Numbered from the stretch's first letter, positions 32,776 to 45,115 are shown. The stretch is 63,428 nt of DNA from an uncultured Chloroflexus sp. (GCF_937129525.1 NZ_CAKZNK010000015.1:1-63428), one strand, 5' to 3'. The notes: generated from the letters alone by a model not told the origin. Translations and numbers: made by a program.

Positions 32776-35700
32776 TCACTGCGCCAGCTTGCGCACATAC
32801 GCCAGCAATTCGTCGCGTCGATACCGACCCTTATACAACACAACCGCTCCACATCTGGCCAGCACACTTAATTCATCGGCTTGTAATGACCTGGCCGTGA
32901 CAACAATCACCGGTGTTGATAATTCCGACCGCAGCTCGCGGAGTAAATCGATCCCATCGCCGTCGGGCAGCATCAGGTCGAGGATGACCAGCTTAGGCCG
33001 GGCGTTGCGCCACAACATAGCCCCCACCGCCACACTACCAGCCTCGATCACATTCCATCCTTCCCTTTCCAGAACACGCCGGATCATCAATCGAGTTGAT
33101 ACTTCGTCTTCAATGACCAGAATTGACGAGGCTGTCGATTGTGATCGGGCAATCAAGCTATGCAATGTCTCGACGACAGCGGTCGCTTCGCCGGGCCAGA
33201 CTGCCCGTCCTGTTCCAGGTTCACCTTCATCAGTCGGCGCAAGCCAGACAATCGGCACCTGCAACCAGCCGGCTGCGTGCAACATCGCCTCGGTTGACGC
33301 GCGATCCGGCGGGAGATCGATCAGGAGCGCAACCGGTGGACGGTGCAGATGGGCAATTGCCTCCTCAAGACTGGCAGTCTGTCGCGCGTGCCAGCCAACC
33401 TGCTCGAGCGCGGATTGCAACGTATGTGCCTCAGTTGCAGTTATCAGCACCAGATCAGGTTGCGGCAAGGCGCTCGTCGATATGGGACCATCTTCTGATG
33501 TTTGTGGAAAGGTGATTGGAATGCGAATTGTGAAGGTGAGACCGCCCGGATGCTCTGATCGCGCCGACAACGTTCCACCCATCAACTCACACAATCGGCA
33601 ACTCAGAGCCACTCCTGTGCTTTCGTCTGAGCGACGTGGTTCGGCAGGCGACAGGGCAAAGGGAGTGAGCAGAGCGCGTAGATGTGATTCGCTCAGCGCC
33701 GGACCGGTATCGCTGATGACCAGTTCAAAGAACGTACCCTGGTCGGCGACAGTGAACCGCCGGGCCTGCACAGTTACGACTCCACGATGAGTGGTAGCAG
33801 CCGCAAACCGTAACGGATGGATCAATATCTGGCGCAATCGTTGCAGGTCAGCAACAATCATGCCTGAATGCGGAGAACGATTGATGACCAGCCGGTTGTA
33901 ATTGCTGTCGATCAGAGGCTTGATTTCATTCAGCACATCATCAAGCAGCGAATCAATTGCGAAAGGCTCTGGTTGTAACGCAAGCGTTCCGGCCTCGATC
34001 TTGGCGCTATCAAGCAGAATGTTCAACTGCGCCAACAACTGCCGACCGGCGCGCATAATCTTTGCTGCATCTTCTGCCGCTGCCGGTTGACCGGCGAGCG
34101 CTTCATGCAGCACTTCTCCTATCGACACGATAATATTGAGACGATGGCGAACAACCTGATCAAATCGCGCCAGGAAAGCCATCCGTTCACGGTTGACAGA
34201 CTCGGCAATCTCTTTAGCCTGCTGCAACGATGCCATCAAATGTCCGCGCGTGATGGCATGTCCGGCCAGTTGCGCAGCAATATTCAGATTGGCAATTTCA
34301 TCGTTCGTAAAAGCGTTAGGCTGCGGACGGTAGATCACCAGCAGGGCATGCGGTTGCTCGTGGCAGTGAATGATAGCAACAATAGCTGATCCTTGCGCGT
34401 AGGGCAGGGATTTGATCTGATGCTGGCTGAGATCGTCGATGTAGAATGGGCTACCCGACCCGGTCATCAGAAGCGGTGGCGCTGACAGTTTCAACAGCGG
34501 ATTGTGCCGATAGCCATCGGTCGCGCGCGGCGACCAGAAACCATCTGAATCACGGACGTAAACTCCAATTCGATCATCTGGCTCTTTGCCGGTTGCCAGG
34601 GTTTCAACCAGTCTGCGGTAAATGGTGCCTTCATCATTCAGTCCACTCAAGACCAGACTCAAATCGATCAAAACCTGCTCGCCGCGACTACGACGGCGCT
34701 CGCGCGCCAGTAGTGCTTCATTGTTGGCCAGCGTGCGCTGCAACTGGGCGGTGCGCTGATTAACCCGCTCTTCAAGATGGGCAATCGTATCATTCAGGTC
34801 GGCAGTTAGTCGCGCCAGGGCGCGCGCCAGTTCACCGATCTCATCGGTGCCGATAAGAGGAATTGGTGTATCGCGCCAACCGCTGGATACCCGGCGGGCT
34901 GCGGCGGTGAGGGTTATCAATGGGCGGGTAAAGTAGCGGTGAATCAACCAGCCCAACGCGATAAAGATAGCCGCGCTGCTGCCGATCATCCAAAAGATCA
35001 GGCCGTATGCAATGAATGTTGCTTGTTCAAGCAGCACCGTTATCTGTGCCTGCTCTGTGGCTGCTATCAGAGCCGCCTCCTCGATGGTGTGTAACAACGT
35101 ATCAAGGTGTTTGTGCAGATTGCCAGAAGAGATCGCTAGCTCGCGCTCAAACTCGATCAGTTGTAAAAGGGTGTTGCGGTAATCGGCAATGCTCTGCTGC
35201 GCAGTAAAGCTTTCAGCAGCAAGCGCGTTGGTGGCAGCAGCCTCTAACTGATTGAGCAGGTCGAGCACATCGTCGATGTGTTCCGGCTGTCTGCCAGTCA
35301 GGTATGCAAACTCCGCCAATCCAAGCTTGCGCTCCAGTTCTCGCAGGTCAGGTTCGTTATGAGACAGGATCGCCGCAAGCTGTTGTCGCGCCGCTTGCAG
35401 GCGCTCGATCAGTTGATCGGGCCGGCGTTGTTCAAGCTGAAACGCTATCTGGTAGAAAGTAGTTTGATACTGCCAGATCAGGTGGGCAATTTGTTGCTCT
35501 AACGCCGCTAGCGAGGGAATGTCAGCGCTGAGCGCGCTGAGTTTTGCTTGCGCCTGGAGTGCGTTGAGGATTGATGTGGTGTAGTTAACGATCGTTTGTG
35601 GATCAACTGACCGATGATGAGCTGCTGCCTCAATGAGAAGGTGGTCATGAAGCTGCGCAGTTAGCAGAGCGATGTTCAATTGTTGTGTCGCTTCAAGCGC

Positions 35701-35850
35701 TTGCGCTACCTGTTGCAGGCGGTGATTGGCCTGTTGGTTGAGCGTAGCATAACGCCAAAAGATCACAATCGAAACTAACAGAACGCATGCAATGACGCTG
35801 ATAAGGCCGGCTGCCAGGCGACGACGAAGTTTTGGCGTAGCTGGTGTCAT
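32776..35850 (-). CDS. Hybrid sensor protein with degenerate histidine kinase core
   Basis: The 1024-residue protein has a membrane span (12-33), a long helical extracytoplasmic sensor, a second span (278-302), HAMP, a coiled coil and a GAF-like domain (about 400-540). A kinase region follows in which essential residues are missing: the H-box position is Gln565 (DQVVRHRLN for SHELRTPLN), the N-box Asn is His678, and the G boxes read DTGPALS and STGVALS. A degenerate receiver (about 800-905) is followed by a standard receiver with Glu914, Asp915, Asp958 and Lys1007. I infer a pseudokinase that controls its own receiver or is phosphorylated by another kinase. The ATG at 35850 has AGAGGTG upstream. 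Confidence 0.85.
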   Translation of the reverse strand: MTPATPKLRRRLAAGLISVIACVLLVSIVIFWRYATLNQQANHRLQQVAQALEATQQLNIALLTAQLHDHLLIEAAAHHRSVDPQTIVNYTTSILNALQAQAKLSALSADIPSLAALEQQIAHLIWQYQTTFYQIAFQLEQRRPDQLIERLQAARQQLAAILSHNEPDLRELERKLGLAEFAYLTGRQPEHIDDVLDLLNQLEAAATNALAAESFTAQQSIADYRNTLLQLIEFERELAISSGNLHKHLDTLLHTIEEAALIAATEQAQITVLLEQATFIAYGLIFWMIGSSAAIFIALGWLIHRYFTRPLITLTAAARRVSSGWRDTPIPLIGTDEIGELARALARLTADLNDTIAHLEERVNQRTAQLQRTLANNEALLARERRRSRGEQVLIDLSLVLSGLNDEGTIYRRLVETLATGKEPDDRIGVYVRDSDGFWSPRATDGYRHNPLLKLSAPPLLMTGSGSPFYIDDLSQHQIKSLPYAQGSAIVAIIHCHEQPHALLVIYRPQPNAFTNDEIANLNIAAQLAGHAITRGHLMASLQQAKEIAESVNRERMAFLARFDQVVRHRLNIIVSIGEVLHEALAGQPAAAEDAAKIMRAGRQLLAQLNILLDSAKIEAGTLALQPEPFAIDSLLDDVLNEIKPLIDSNYNRLVINRSPHSGMIVADLQRLRQILIHPLRFAAATTHRGVVTVQARRFTVADQGTFFELVISDTGPALSESHLRALLTPFALSPAEPRRSDESTGVALSCRLCELMGGTLSARSEHPGGLTFTIRIPITFPQTSEDGPISTSALPQPDLVLITATEAHTLQSALEQVGWHARQTASLEEAIAHLHRPPVALLIDLPPDRASTEAMLHAAGWLQVPIVWLAPTDEGEPGTGRAVWPGEATAVVETLHSLIARSQSTASSILVIEDEVSTRLMIRRVLEREGWNVIEAGSVAVGAMLWRNARPKLVILDLMLPDGDGIDLLRELRSELSTPVIVVTARSLQADELSVLARCGAVVLYKGRYRRDELLAYVRKLAQ

Positions 35851-36362
35851 TGCTGCACCTCTGTCGAAACCGGGCCGTGATGGCAATCACACGCAGTCAA
35901 CGTGCTATGAATTGCGCAGAGTGCTTCGTCGATACGCGCGATCTGCGCTCTGGAAGCTTGATCTGGCCTCGTCTTCGGGCGGTTTCTTGAGACATCGAGC
36001 AGCTTGTTCCACCTGCGCCTGAAATAATCCGGCGCGGGCTGACGATATCCCGCGCCGAAACGGTCTCGCTGGCGCCTCTGTGAACGCTGTCCGGTCAGAT
36101 CGAGCGAATAATGGCTGATTGCAGAAGCAAGCAGACAGCGTGTAACTAATGGTTGTGCGTCATCACACTGAGTGCCTTTGTGATTGATAAGAACCTGGGT
36201 ATACAGTAGTAGCGCGACAATCGACAGGCCAGCAGATTTTATGTCAGCGCTGGCGAAAACACGCAGCGTCGTTTGCTGATGGTTGGAAGCGCGCGACAGA
36301 GAGGGCCTCCATCCGATCATGATGAAGTGCAGGCGGAGATGTTGTGCAGGAAGCAGCATCAT
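35847..36362 (-). CDS. Possible small gene overlapping the sensor start
   Basis: An uninterrupted 171-codon frame ends in an ATGA overlap with the sensor gene's start codon, a geometry typical of coupled genes. Against it: no ribosome-binding site, several rare AGG/AGA codons, no recognisable domain and no clear composition bias. It may be non-coding leader DNA. I list it as doubtful. Confidence 0.2.
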   Translation of the reverse strand: MMLLPAQHLRLHFIMIGWRPSLSRASNHQQTTLRVFASADIKSAGLSIVALLLYTQVLINHKGTQCDDAQPLVTRCLLASAISHYSLDLTGQRSQRRQRDRFGAGYRQPAPDYFRRRWNKLLDVSRNRPKTRPDQASRAQIARIDEALCAIHSTLTACDCHHGPVSTEVQQ

Positions 36363-36477
36363 GAGAAGGTATAAAATTTTCGTGTAACGCCAGATAATCT
36401 CACGCGGTTTAGATCATAGCATAGTTGTATTACCAGTTTTTGTCGTAGCGATGCATCGGTATCGCCCAAAAGCAGAG
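35887..36477. other. Intergenic region between sensor and recJ
   Basis: Apart from the doubtful frame at 35847-36362, nothing recognisable is seen. The right end has a TATAAT (36478-36483) for recJ. Confidence 0.5.
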
Positions 36478-36483
36478 TATAAT
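36478..36483 (+). promoter_or_regulatory. -10 box of recJ
   Basis: A perfect TATAAT about 40 bp before the recJ ATG; the -35 region is weak. Confidence 0.5.
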
Positions 36484-36523
36484 GAAAGTCGCCTGTCCGA
36501 CCCGGCAAAGGAGAGAGAGGAAT

Positions 36524-38233
36524 ATGTCTGCTCGCCGTCAGCGCTGGGAGTTTCGTCCATCGGCGCCTGCTCCCTTTATCGAACAGCTTGGCTTACCGCC
36601 ATTGCTGGCTACACTACTCTATCAACGCGGCCTGCGTGAACCTGCGGTAGCCAGCGCCTTTCTCACTGCCGACTACAGTACTGGCCTGCACGATCCCTTG
36701 CAAATGCGCGGGATGGCGGCAGCCGCAGCGCGGATCGCAACCGCCATCGATCGCGGCGAAGTGATGGCAGTGTATGGCGATTTCGATGTTGATGGCGTGA
36801 CGGCAGTTGCGTTATTAACCCAGGCGATTGGCGCTATGGGTGGAAAGATTCGACCCTACATTCCTCATCGTGCCCGGGAAGGCTATGGTCTTAACAATCT
36901 CGCCATCAACCAGCTAGCTGCCGATGGGGTGCGCGTGCTGATTACCGTTGATTGCGGTATCTCTAACTATACCGAAGTTGCGGAAGCGAATCAGTTGGGG
37001 ATGGATGTCGTTGTTACCGATCACCACCATCCACCAGCAAAATTGCCACCGGCGCTGGCGGTAGTCAATCCCAAACAACCTGATTGCGCCTACCCCTTCA
37101 AAGAACTGGTCGGGGTTGGGATCGCCTTCAAGCTGGTGCAGGCGTTGGCCCGCTATGGCAAGCGTCCGGCTCACTTGCGCGGACGCGATCTGCTCGATCT
37201 GGTGGCGTTAGGAACCGTGGCCGACATGGGGCCATTGCAGGGCGAGAATCGGGTGCTGGTGCGCGCCGGCCTGATAGCGCTCAACGAAACCTCTCGCCCC
37301 GGCGCGCGCGCATTAATTGCGGCAGCCGGACTGACACCGGGGTTAATCGATAGTGGTTCCATTGCGTTTGCGCTGGCGCCGCGCCTGAATGCGGCTGGTC
37401 GGCTGGATGAAGCGCGGCGCGCTTACGAACTACTGCTTACAAATGATCGCAGCAAGGCTGAAGAGCTGGCTATTGGATTAAACACGACTAACCGCGAGCG
37501 GCAGGCGCTGACCCGTCAATTGCAGACGATGGCCGAAGAGCAGGTAGCGCAGAGCGGGAAAGCCGAACAGCCATTGATAGTGCTTTCCAGTCCGCATTTC
37601 AACGCCGGAGTGATCGGTCTGGTTGCCGCGCGCCTGGTTGAAACGTATCACCGCCCTGTCGTTGTGATCGAGCAGGGTACGGAAACTTCACGCGGATCGG
37701 CCCGTTCGATCCCCGGCTTCAGCATCATCGATCTCTTCGATCAGTGCGCCGACCTCTTTGTGCGTTACGGTGGTCATGCCGCTGCCGCCGGCTTTACGAT
37801 TGCCACGCCGCAACTGGCGGCGCTCGAACAACGGTTGCTGATGTTAGGTCACCAGCATCTGAGCGAAGAGCAACTTGTGCCGCGACTGATGCTTGATGCG
37901 ATTGTGCCGCTCGATGAGCTATCGTGGGAGCTATATGCCGGTATCCAGCAGCTTGAACCGTTTGGGCAGGGTAACCCACAACCGGTATTCATGGCGCCGA
38001 ATGTCAAGGTGCTCGATCCGCAACCAACCGGCAATGGCGCGCATCTCCGTATGCGCGCGCAGGTTGGCAAATCTGTATTCGAAGCGATTGGTTTTCATTT
38101 TGGTCGTTTTGCCGAGGCGCTCCAGCGCCACTCAACTATCGACCTGGCCTATCAGCTTGCAGTAGACGAATGGAACGGCCAGCGGCGCATGCGTTTGCTG
38201 GTGCGCGATTTTCGTCGCGCGGCAAAGATGTGA
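36524..38233 (+). CDS. recJ: Single-stranded-DNA-specific 5'-3' exonuclease RecJ
   Basis: RecJ degrades single-stranded DNA 5' to 3' in mismatch repair, base excision and RecF-pathway recombination. The 569-residue protein carries the DHH phosphoesterase motifs: YGDFDVDGVTA, VDCGISN, TDHHHPP (the DHH triad) and the later GGHAAAAGFTI of the DHHA1 domain, then a C-terminal OB-like part. The ATG at 36524 is preceded by GGAGAGAGAGG; the frame opens 14 codons earlier without support. It stands alone, with a terminator 30 bp after the stop. Confidence 0.94.
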   Translation: MSARRQRWEFRPSAPAPFIEQLGLPPLLATLLYQRGLREPAVASAFLTADYSTGLHDPLQMRGMAAAAARIATAIDRGEVMAVYGDFDVDGVTAVALLTQAIGAMGGKIRPYIPHRAREGYGLNNLAINQLAADGVRVLITVDCGISNYTEVAEANQLGMDVVVTDHHHPPAKLPPALAVVNPKQPDCAYPFKELVGVGIAFKLVQALARYGKRPAHLRGRDLLDLVALGTVADMGPLQGENRVLVRAGLIALNETSRPGARALIAAAGLTPGLIDSGSIAFALAPRLNAAGRLDEARRAYELLLTNDRSKAEELAIGLNTTNRERQALTRQLQTMAEEQVAQSGKAEQPLIVLSSPHFNAGVIGLVAARLVETYHRPVVVIEQGTETSRGSARSIPGFSIIDLFDQCADLFVRYGGHAAAAGFTIATPQLAALEQRLLMLGHQHLSEEQLVPRLMLDAIVPLDELSWELYAGIQQLEPFGQGNPQPVFMAPNVKVLDPQPTGNGAHLRMRAQVGKSVFEAIGFHFGRFAEALQRHSTIDLAYQLAVDEWNGQRRMRLLVRDFRRAAKM

Positions 38234-38261
38234 GATCGGTGGATGAGAACGCGCCGTTATG

Positions 38262-38297
38262 CAAAACGCCGCCCTGCACGCCATCCGTGCAGGGCGG
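38262..38297 (-). terminator. Strong terminator between recJ and the gmd operon
   Basis: A perfect 12-bp stem (CCGCCCTGCACG / CGTGCAGGGCGG, 5-nt loop). On the minus strand it is followed by CGTTTTGC, so it mainly ends the gmd transcript; it may also stop recJ. Confidence 0.8.
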
Positions 38298-38321
38298 TAT
38301 CGTGAGACCGGACGCGAGGCG

Positions 38322-39499
<1,178 letters not shown>

Positions 39500-39562
39500 T
39501 CATTATCCTCTCACTTTAGCAGCGCGAAACGCCAGTGGGCGCACTATGCCCCGGCGCACTAA

Positions 39563-41233
<1,671 letters not shown>

Positions 41234-41319
41234 GCCAGTTCTCCGCTGCCCGTTGCAGGCTTTGTGTGTCGTTCAGATACAGCTATACCTGATGAGATCT
41301 GGACGTAATAACTTTGGGC

Positions 41320-41349
41320 ATAGTAGCATAATGATCGGTGAACTGTCAA
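41320..41349 (-). promoter_or_regulatory. sucC promoter overlapped by CTGTCAAA repeats
   Basis: Minus-strand -35 TTGACA (41344-41349), 18-bp spacer, -10 TACTAT (41320-41325). The -35 is part of the inverted repeat described next. Confidence 0.6.
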
Positions 41350-41448
41350 ACATTTTGTCTGTGCAAAAGCTGTACATGGTATTGATCTTTGCTTGATTTC
41401 ATGCTTTGTTGATCTGTCAAAGGCTGCGACGAAACGTTTGACAGTTCA
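41339..41448. repeat. Inverted 13-bp repeat upstream of sucC
   Basis: TGAACTGTCAAAC (41339-41351) recurs inverted as GTTTGACAGTTCA (41436-41448), with 84 bp between. A third half-site GATCTGTCAAAG lies at 41411-41422 in direct orientation. The first copy overlaps the sucC -35. The pattern suggests operators for a looping regulator. Confidence 0.65.
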
Positions 41449-41623
41449 AGCGACGGAATTGCCGGTTGGCGATAGCTGGCTCTGGTGACGTGGTCAGCTC
41501 TGCCCGGTAACATCACGCCGGTCGATTGCCCGTTCAGCAATCATGGCACTTGATCGAGACCAGATGGTGTTCACGTTACAGCAGTAACCCGTGTTCAGCG
41601 CAATCAGGGTGGCGTGGCGATGT

Positions 41624-42565
41624 TCAGTCGCTGGCCATCTGGTAGCGATTCAGGGCATCGACCGGGAAACTGCATGCAATGAGTTCCTTGACCAGCCCAC
41701 GCCGTTTGCCGTCGCAGTTGATTTTCCGACTGGCCAGCACGACATCGACTTCGCAGGCGTTGGCATACAGTTGATGGGCCAGTGTCGTTGATGAGTTTGA
41801 CAACATGACATAACAATTTCGCGCGGCCAGTTGATGAAAGACTGTCGCTAACCGACGCTGTTCGGTTTCATCAAAGCCGCGTCGCGTGTAGCTGGTAAAC
41901 GATGCTGTCGGGCTGACCGGCACGTATGGCGGGTCGAAGTAGATGAAATCACCCGGTAATGCGCGCTCAAGTACGGTGGCGAAGTCGGCAACACACAGTT
42001 CGGCGCTGCTTAAAGCCCGGCTCACTTCACGCAGATTGTCGCTATCCACAATCTGGGGATTTTTGTAATAGCCGAACGGGGCATTAAATTGCCCTTTGTT
42101 GTTGAGACGATAGAGGCCGTTATAGCAAGTGCGATTGAGAAAGATAGTGCGCGCTGCCCGTTCTACCAGTGATCGTTGGGCAAAGTCGGGCTGGCGATCC
42201 CAGGCCCGAATCTCGTAGAAAAAGTCACGGTCGGTCGCGTATGGGCGCAAATTCTGGAGAAGATCGATCAGTTCGGCAACATGATCGCGTACAGCGCGAT
42301 AACAATCGATCAATTCAGGATTGAGATCGCTCAAGATGGCGCCATGCCGCAAGCGATCTTGATTCCATAAATAGAAAAAGAGCGCGCCGCCGCCGACAAA
42401 TGGTTCGTGATAGCGACCAAAGCGCTCGGGAATTCGCTGTGATAGCTCTGGCAAAAGCTGACTTTTGCCGCCAGCCCACTTTAGAAACGGACGCGCAGGC
42501 ACACACAACCCCCCGGCAGGCACGCTAGACGTACCTGTCCCGCAGACGCGATTGTAGCTCCGCAT
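41624..42565 (-). CDS. dam: DNA adenine methyltransferase (Dam family)
   Basis: The 313-residue protein methylates adenine N6 in a short recognition site, classically GATC. It has the N-terminal FLKWAGGKSQLLPEL (SAM binding), EPFVGGGALFF, and the catalytic DPPY with Asp at 211, in the order of alpha-class D12 methylases. No restriction partner is nearby, so it is probably an orphan methylase. Its ATG overlaps the stop of the upstream DUF885 gene (TAATG), indicating coupling. The first 25 residues are not conserved, so a start further in is possible. Confidence 0.9.
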   Translation of the reverse strand: MRSYNRVCGTGTSSVPAGGLCVPARPFLKWAGGKSQLLPELSQRIPERFGRYHEPFVGGGALFFYLWNQDRLRHGAILSDLNPELIDCYRAVRDHVAELIDLLQNLRPYATDRDFFYEIRAWDRQPDFAQRSLVERAARTIFLNRTCYNGLYRLNNKGQFNAPFGYYKNPQIVDSDNLREVSRALSSAELCVADFATVLERALPGDFIYFDPPYVPVSPTASFTSYTRRGFDETEQRRLATVFHQLAARNCYVMLSNSSTTLAHQLYANACEVDVVLASRKINCDGKRRGLVKELIACSFPVDALNRYQMASD

Positions 42566-44145
42566 TATAGCATATCGACTGTCTTTAACAGACGGTTAAG
42601 CACAGGCAGCGGCGGCGCACCAAACGATAACAAGGTATCGTGGAAGCGTTGTAACGAAAAAGTTTCTTTCCATCGTTGCCGCATCCGCTCACCCAGTCGT
42701 TCGATAGTCAGTCGGCCCAACGTATAGCAGATCACCGCCGGATCGAGCGCCGATCGCCGCGCTTCCCGTTGTGCCAGCAGCGGATCAAGACCGGCTTCAT
42801 CGCGAAATCGTTCGGTGGCGGTAGCAAGATCGATTGCGCCGGTATGCAGCTCAACCCCTACAACCAGCCGGCATGCGCGTAATAGTGCTTCGCCGGCAAC
42901 TGCTGCCAGCAGGTGTGGATTGCGTTCACCGAATTCGGCAGCGAGCGCAATCTGCTCACTGTAGTGCGCCCATCCTTCCAGGTGGCAACTGCTCCAGAAG
43001 TGACGGGCTAATCGCCCCGGCGCGTGGGCGATATAGGTCAGATGAAGGTAGTGTCCGGGGTAGGCTTCGTGGAAGGCAGCGATAGTCAAGGCTGTCCGTC
43101 CAAATCCGCGTAACCAGGCTGCCTGCTCACCGGTTGGCCAGGTCGGATCGGGCAGGCTCACCGCTATTTCTGCTCGACCGGTTCGACCGGGCGGAATCAG
43201 GCTCAAAGTCGCCCAGCGCGCAAATGGTGGCGCGACCGTAGCCAGCGGTAATTCGGCATCGATCAGACTCACCAAGGCATGGCGGGCGACAAGGTTGCGC
43301 GCATGCGCAATTGCTGCGCGTAATTCATCAAGGATCTGTTCTGACGGTGGATGATCGGCTGCCAGCGCGCGGAGGAGGTGACGATAATCACGGTTTGGCG
43401 CCAGCGCAGTGAGGAGGTCTTGTTGCCGGCGAATCTCGGCTTCACCCAATGCGCGCAGCCGTTCCGGCGCGAGGTTGATCTGCTCGGCGAAACGTAACCA
43501 GCCGATGAAGTGTTCGCGACCGAGACCAACTTCGTCAACTGCGGCAGGCAGATGTTCGACCTGCAAAAAGTGACTGAATGCCGCGAGACTGGTCAACGCT
43601 GCGCGCGCGGCAGATCGGAGTTCGCGCGTGGGCAGGTGTTCGTGGCTGAGGGTTGTTGCATTAAGCTGTAATGCGATCAGGGCTTCTTCAATGTCCAGCC
43701 GGCTCAATGGTCGGCGTAAATTGGCGCGAGCCGTTTCCAACAGGCCGGGAATAGCGCGTAACTCGGCCAGCACTGCCTCCTGTTCAACAGCGTCAGTACT
43801 CCGCGCGCGGCGTGGATCGAGAAATACCAGTCCGACGTAATAACGAGGATCGTGTCGTTGTGGCTGCCATTGGCCTAGTTGCCAGATTGCCCATTCAAGC
43901 TGCCAGCGCAACAATTCACAGTCGAGTTGCTCGTCGATTGTCTGGGGCGTGATATGGTGTAATGCTGCAGCAAGTGCCCGATAACGCGCCAGGCGCGCAA
44001 TCAGCGCCGCCGGGCTGTGTTCGCCAATTGATGCTGGCGGTGGCAATCCCAGGGCAGCCGCTTGCGCCGGATGCGCTGCGGTATATTCGGCCAGAAAATC
44101 GTCAATCAGATCGGCCAGCGTTGTCGCAGAGCGAGGCGCTACCAC
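42565..44145 (-). CDS. DUF885 family protein (predicted metallopeptidase)
   Basis: The 526-residue protein belongs to DUF885, whose members have an M32/M3-like zinc motif. Here it is HEAYPGHYLH starting at His359, followed by EGWAHYSEQIAL, which supplies the third ligand glutamate. The fold is predicted all-helical. Activity as a carboxypeptidase-like enzyme is inferred, not proven. The start is a GTG with no ribosome-binding site; a TATTAT box lies only a few bases before it, so a short or absent leader is possible. It is translationally coupled to dam downstream and divergent from the GNAT gene. Confidence 0.84.
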   Translation of the reverse strand: MVAPRSATTLADLIDDFLAEYTAAHPAQAAALGLPPPASIGEHSPAALIARLARYRALAAALHHITPQTIDEQLDCELLRWQLEWAIWQLGQWQPQRHDPRYYVGLVFLDPRRARSTDAVEQEAVLAELRAIPGLLETARANLRRPLSRLDIEEALIALQLNATTLSHEHLPTRELRSAARAALTSLAAFSHFLQVEHLPAAVDEVGLGREHFIGWLRFAEQINLAPERLRALGEAEIRRQQDLLTALAPNRDYRHLLRALAADHPPSEQILDELRAAIAHARNLVARHALVSLIDAELPLATVAPPFARWATLSLIPPGRTGRAEIAVSLPDPTWPTGEQAAWLRGFGRTALTIAAFHEAYPGHYLHLTYIAHAPGRLARHFWSSCHLEGWAHYSEQIALAAEFGERNPHLLAAVAGEALLRACRLVVGVELHTGAIDLATATERFRDEAGLDPLLAQREARRSALDPAVICYTLGRLTIERLGERMRQRWKETFSLQRFHDTLLSFGAPPLPVLNRLLKTVDML

Positions 44146-44214
44146 GTATAATAGACCTCTAGCAGCACTTATTCACCGCAATTGATTTCCAGTTTACGCA
44201 CACATGAGGATACC

Positions 44215-44988
44215 ATGCAGATCACCATCCGACCAGTCGCTACGTATGCCGAATATCAGGCATGCTATCAGCTTCAGCAATTGGTATGGGGCGCGGAGTT
44301 TGCAGTGCCGGTCAACTTGCTTGTGACCGCGCAACGTAATGGCGGCCTCGTGCTCGGCGCGTTTGACGGTGACGAACTGGTTGGCTTCGTCTTCGGGTTT
44401 CTGGCCCGTACTTCTGATGGACGGTTGAAACATGCCTCGCATATGGCGGCAGTGCGACCTGATTTGCGCGATGCGCGTATTGGTGAGCGGCTGAAGCGGG
44501 CGCAACGCGAATTTGCGCTGGCGCAAGACCTTGAATTGATGACCTGGACGTATGACCCCTTGTTGGCCCGCAATGCGCATCTCAATCTGCGCAAGCTAGG
44601 TGCGATCTGTCGCACTTATATGCGAAATGTGTACGGCCCAGAACCGGAGCTGCGCGATGGTAAGTTACCGACCGATCGCTTTCAGGTCGAGTGGTGGCTG
44701 GTGCAATCACCGGTGGCTCGTCCACCAGCCGATCAGGTGACCGAGGCTCCGCTTATCAATCCGGCGCTCGACGTGCCGCCGGTGATCCCCGCCGAACCGG
44801 TCGCGCGCCTGCGTATTCCGCTTGATTTTGAGGCTATGCAGCAACAGGATCCTGCCACTGCCAAGGAATGGCGTTACCATTTCCGCGCCTGTGCCGAAGC
44901 GGCGTTTGCTGCTGGCTACGTTGCGGTCGATTTTGCCCGGGTTGATCGATTCTACGGATATTATACGCTGGTGCGTCATACATCGTAG
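44215..44988 (+). CDS. GNAT superfamily acetyltransferase-like protein
   Basis: The 257-residue protein has a GNAT fold in its first 150 residues: a beta-alpha start (ITIRPVATYAEYQACYQLQ), GDELVGFVFGFLA, HMAAVRPDLRDARIGERLKRAQRE (the acyl-CoA loop, read in two parts) and LELMTWTYDPLLARNAHLNL. It matches a group of predicted acetyltransferases without known substrate. The last 100 residues hold a second small domain. The ATG at 44215 follows TGAGGA. It precedes the glucan/trehalose locus but is separated from it by a promoter. Confidence 0.82.
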   Translation: MQITIRPVATYAEYQACYQLQQLVWGAEFAVPVNLLVTAQRNGGLVLGAFDGDELVGFVFGFLARTSDGRLKHASHMAAVRPDLRDARIGERLKRAQREFALAQDLELMTWTYDPLLARNAHLNLRKLGAICRTYMRNVYGPEPELRDGKLPTDRFQVEWWLVQSPVARPPADQVTEAPLINPALDVPPVIPAEPVARLRIPLDFEAMQQQDPATAKEWRYHFRACAEAAFAAGYVAVDFARVDRFYGYYTLVRHTS

Positions 44989-45115
44989 TCGGGATGCTGT
45001 TCGATTGGTCACCAGATACGTCGGTAACGAGATTGTAAGTGGTGTTCAAACAGGATCCGGTGATCTGTATCTGAAATGCCAGACCATGCGGGGTATAGCT
45101 GCCATTACCCGGCAA

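Larger units (their letters stand above)
41234..41623. other. Intergenic region between sucC and dam
   Basis: About 390 bp without a gene. It contains the sucC promoter and the CTGTCAAA repeats; I see no terminator for dam. Confidence 0.6.
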
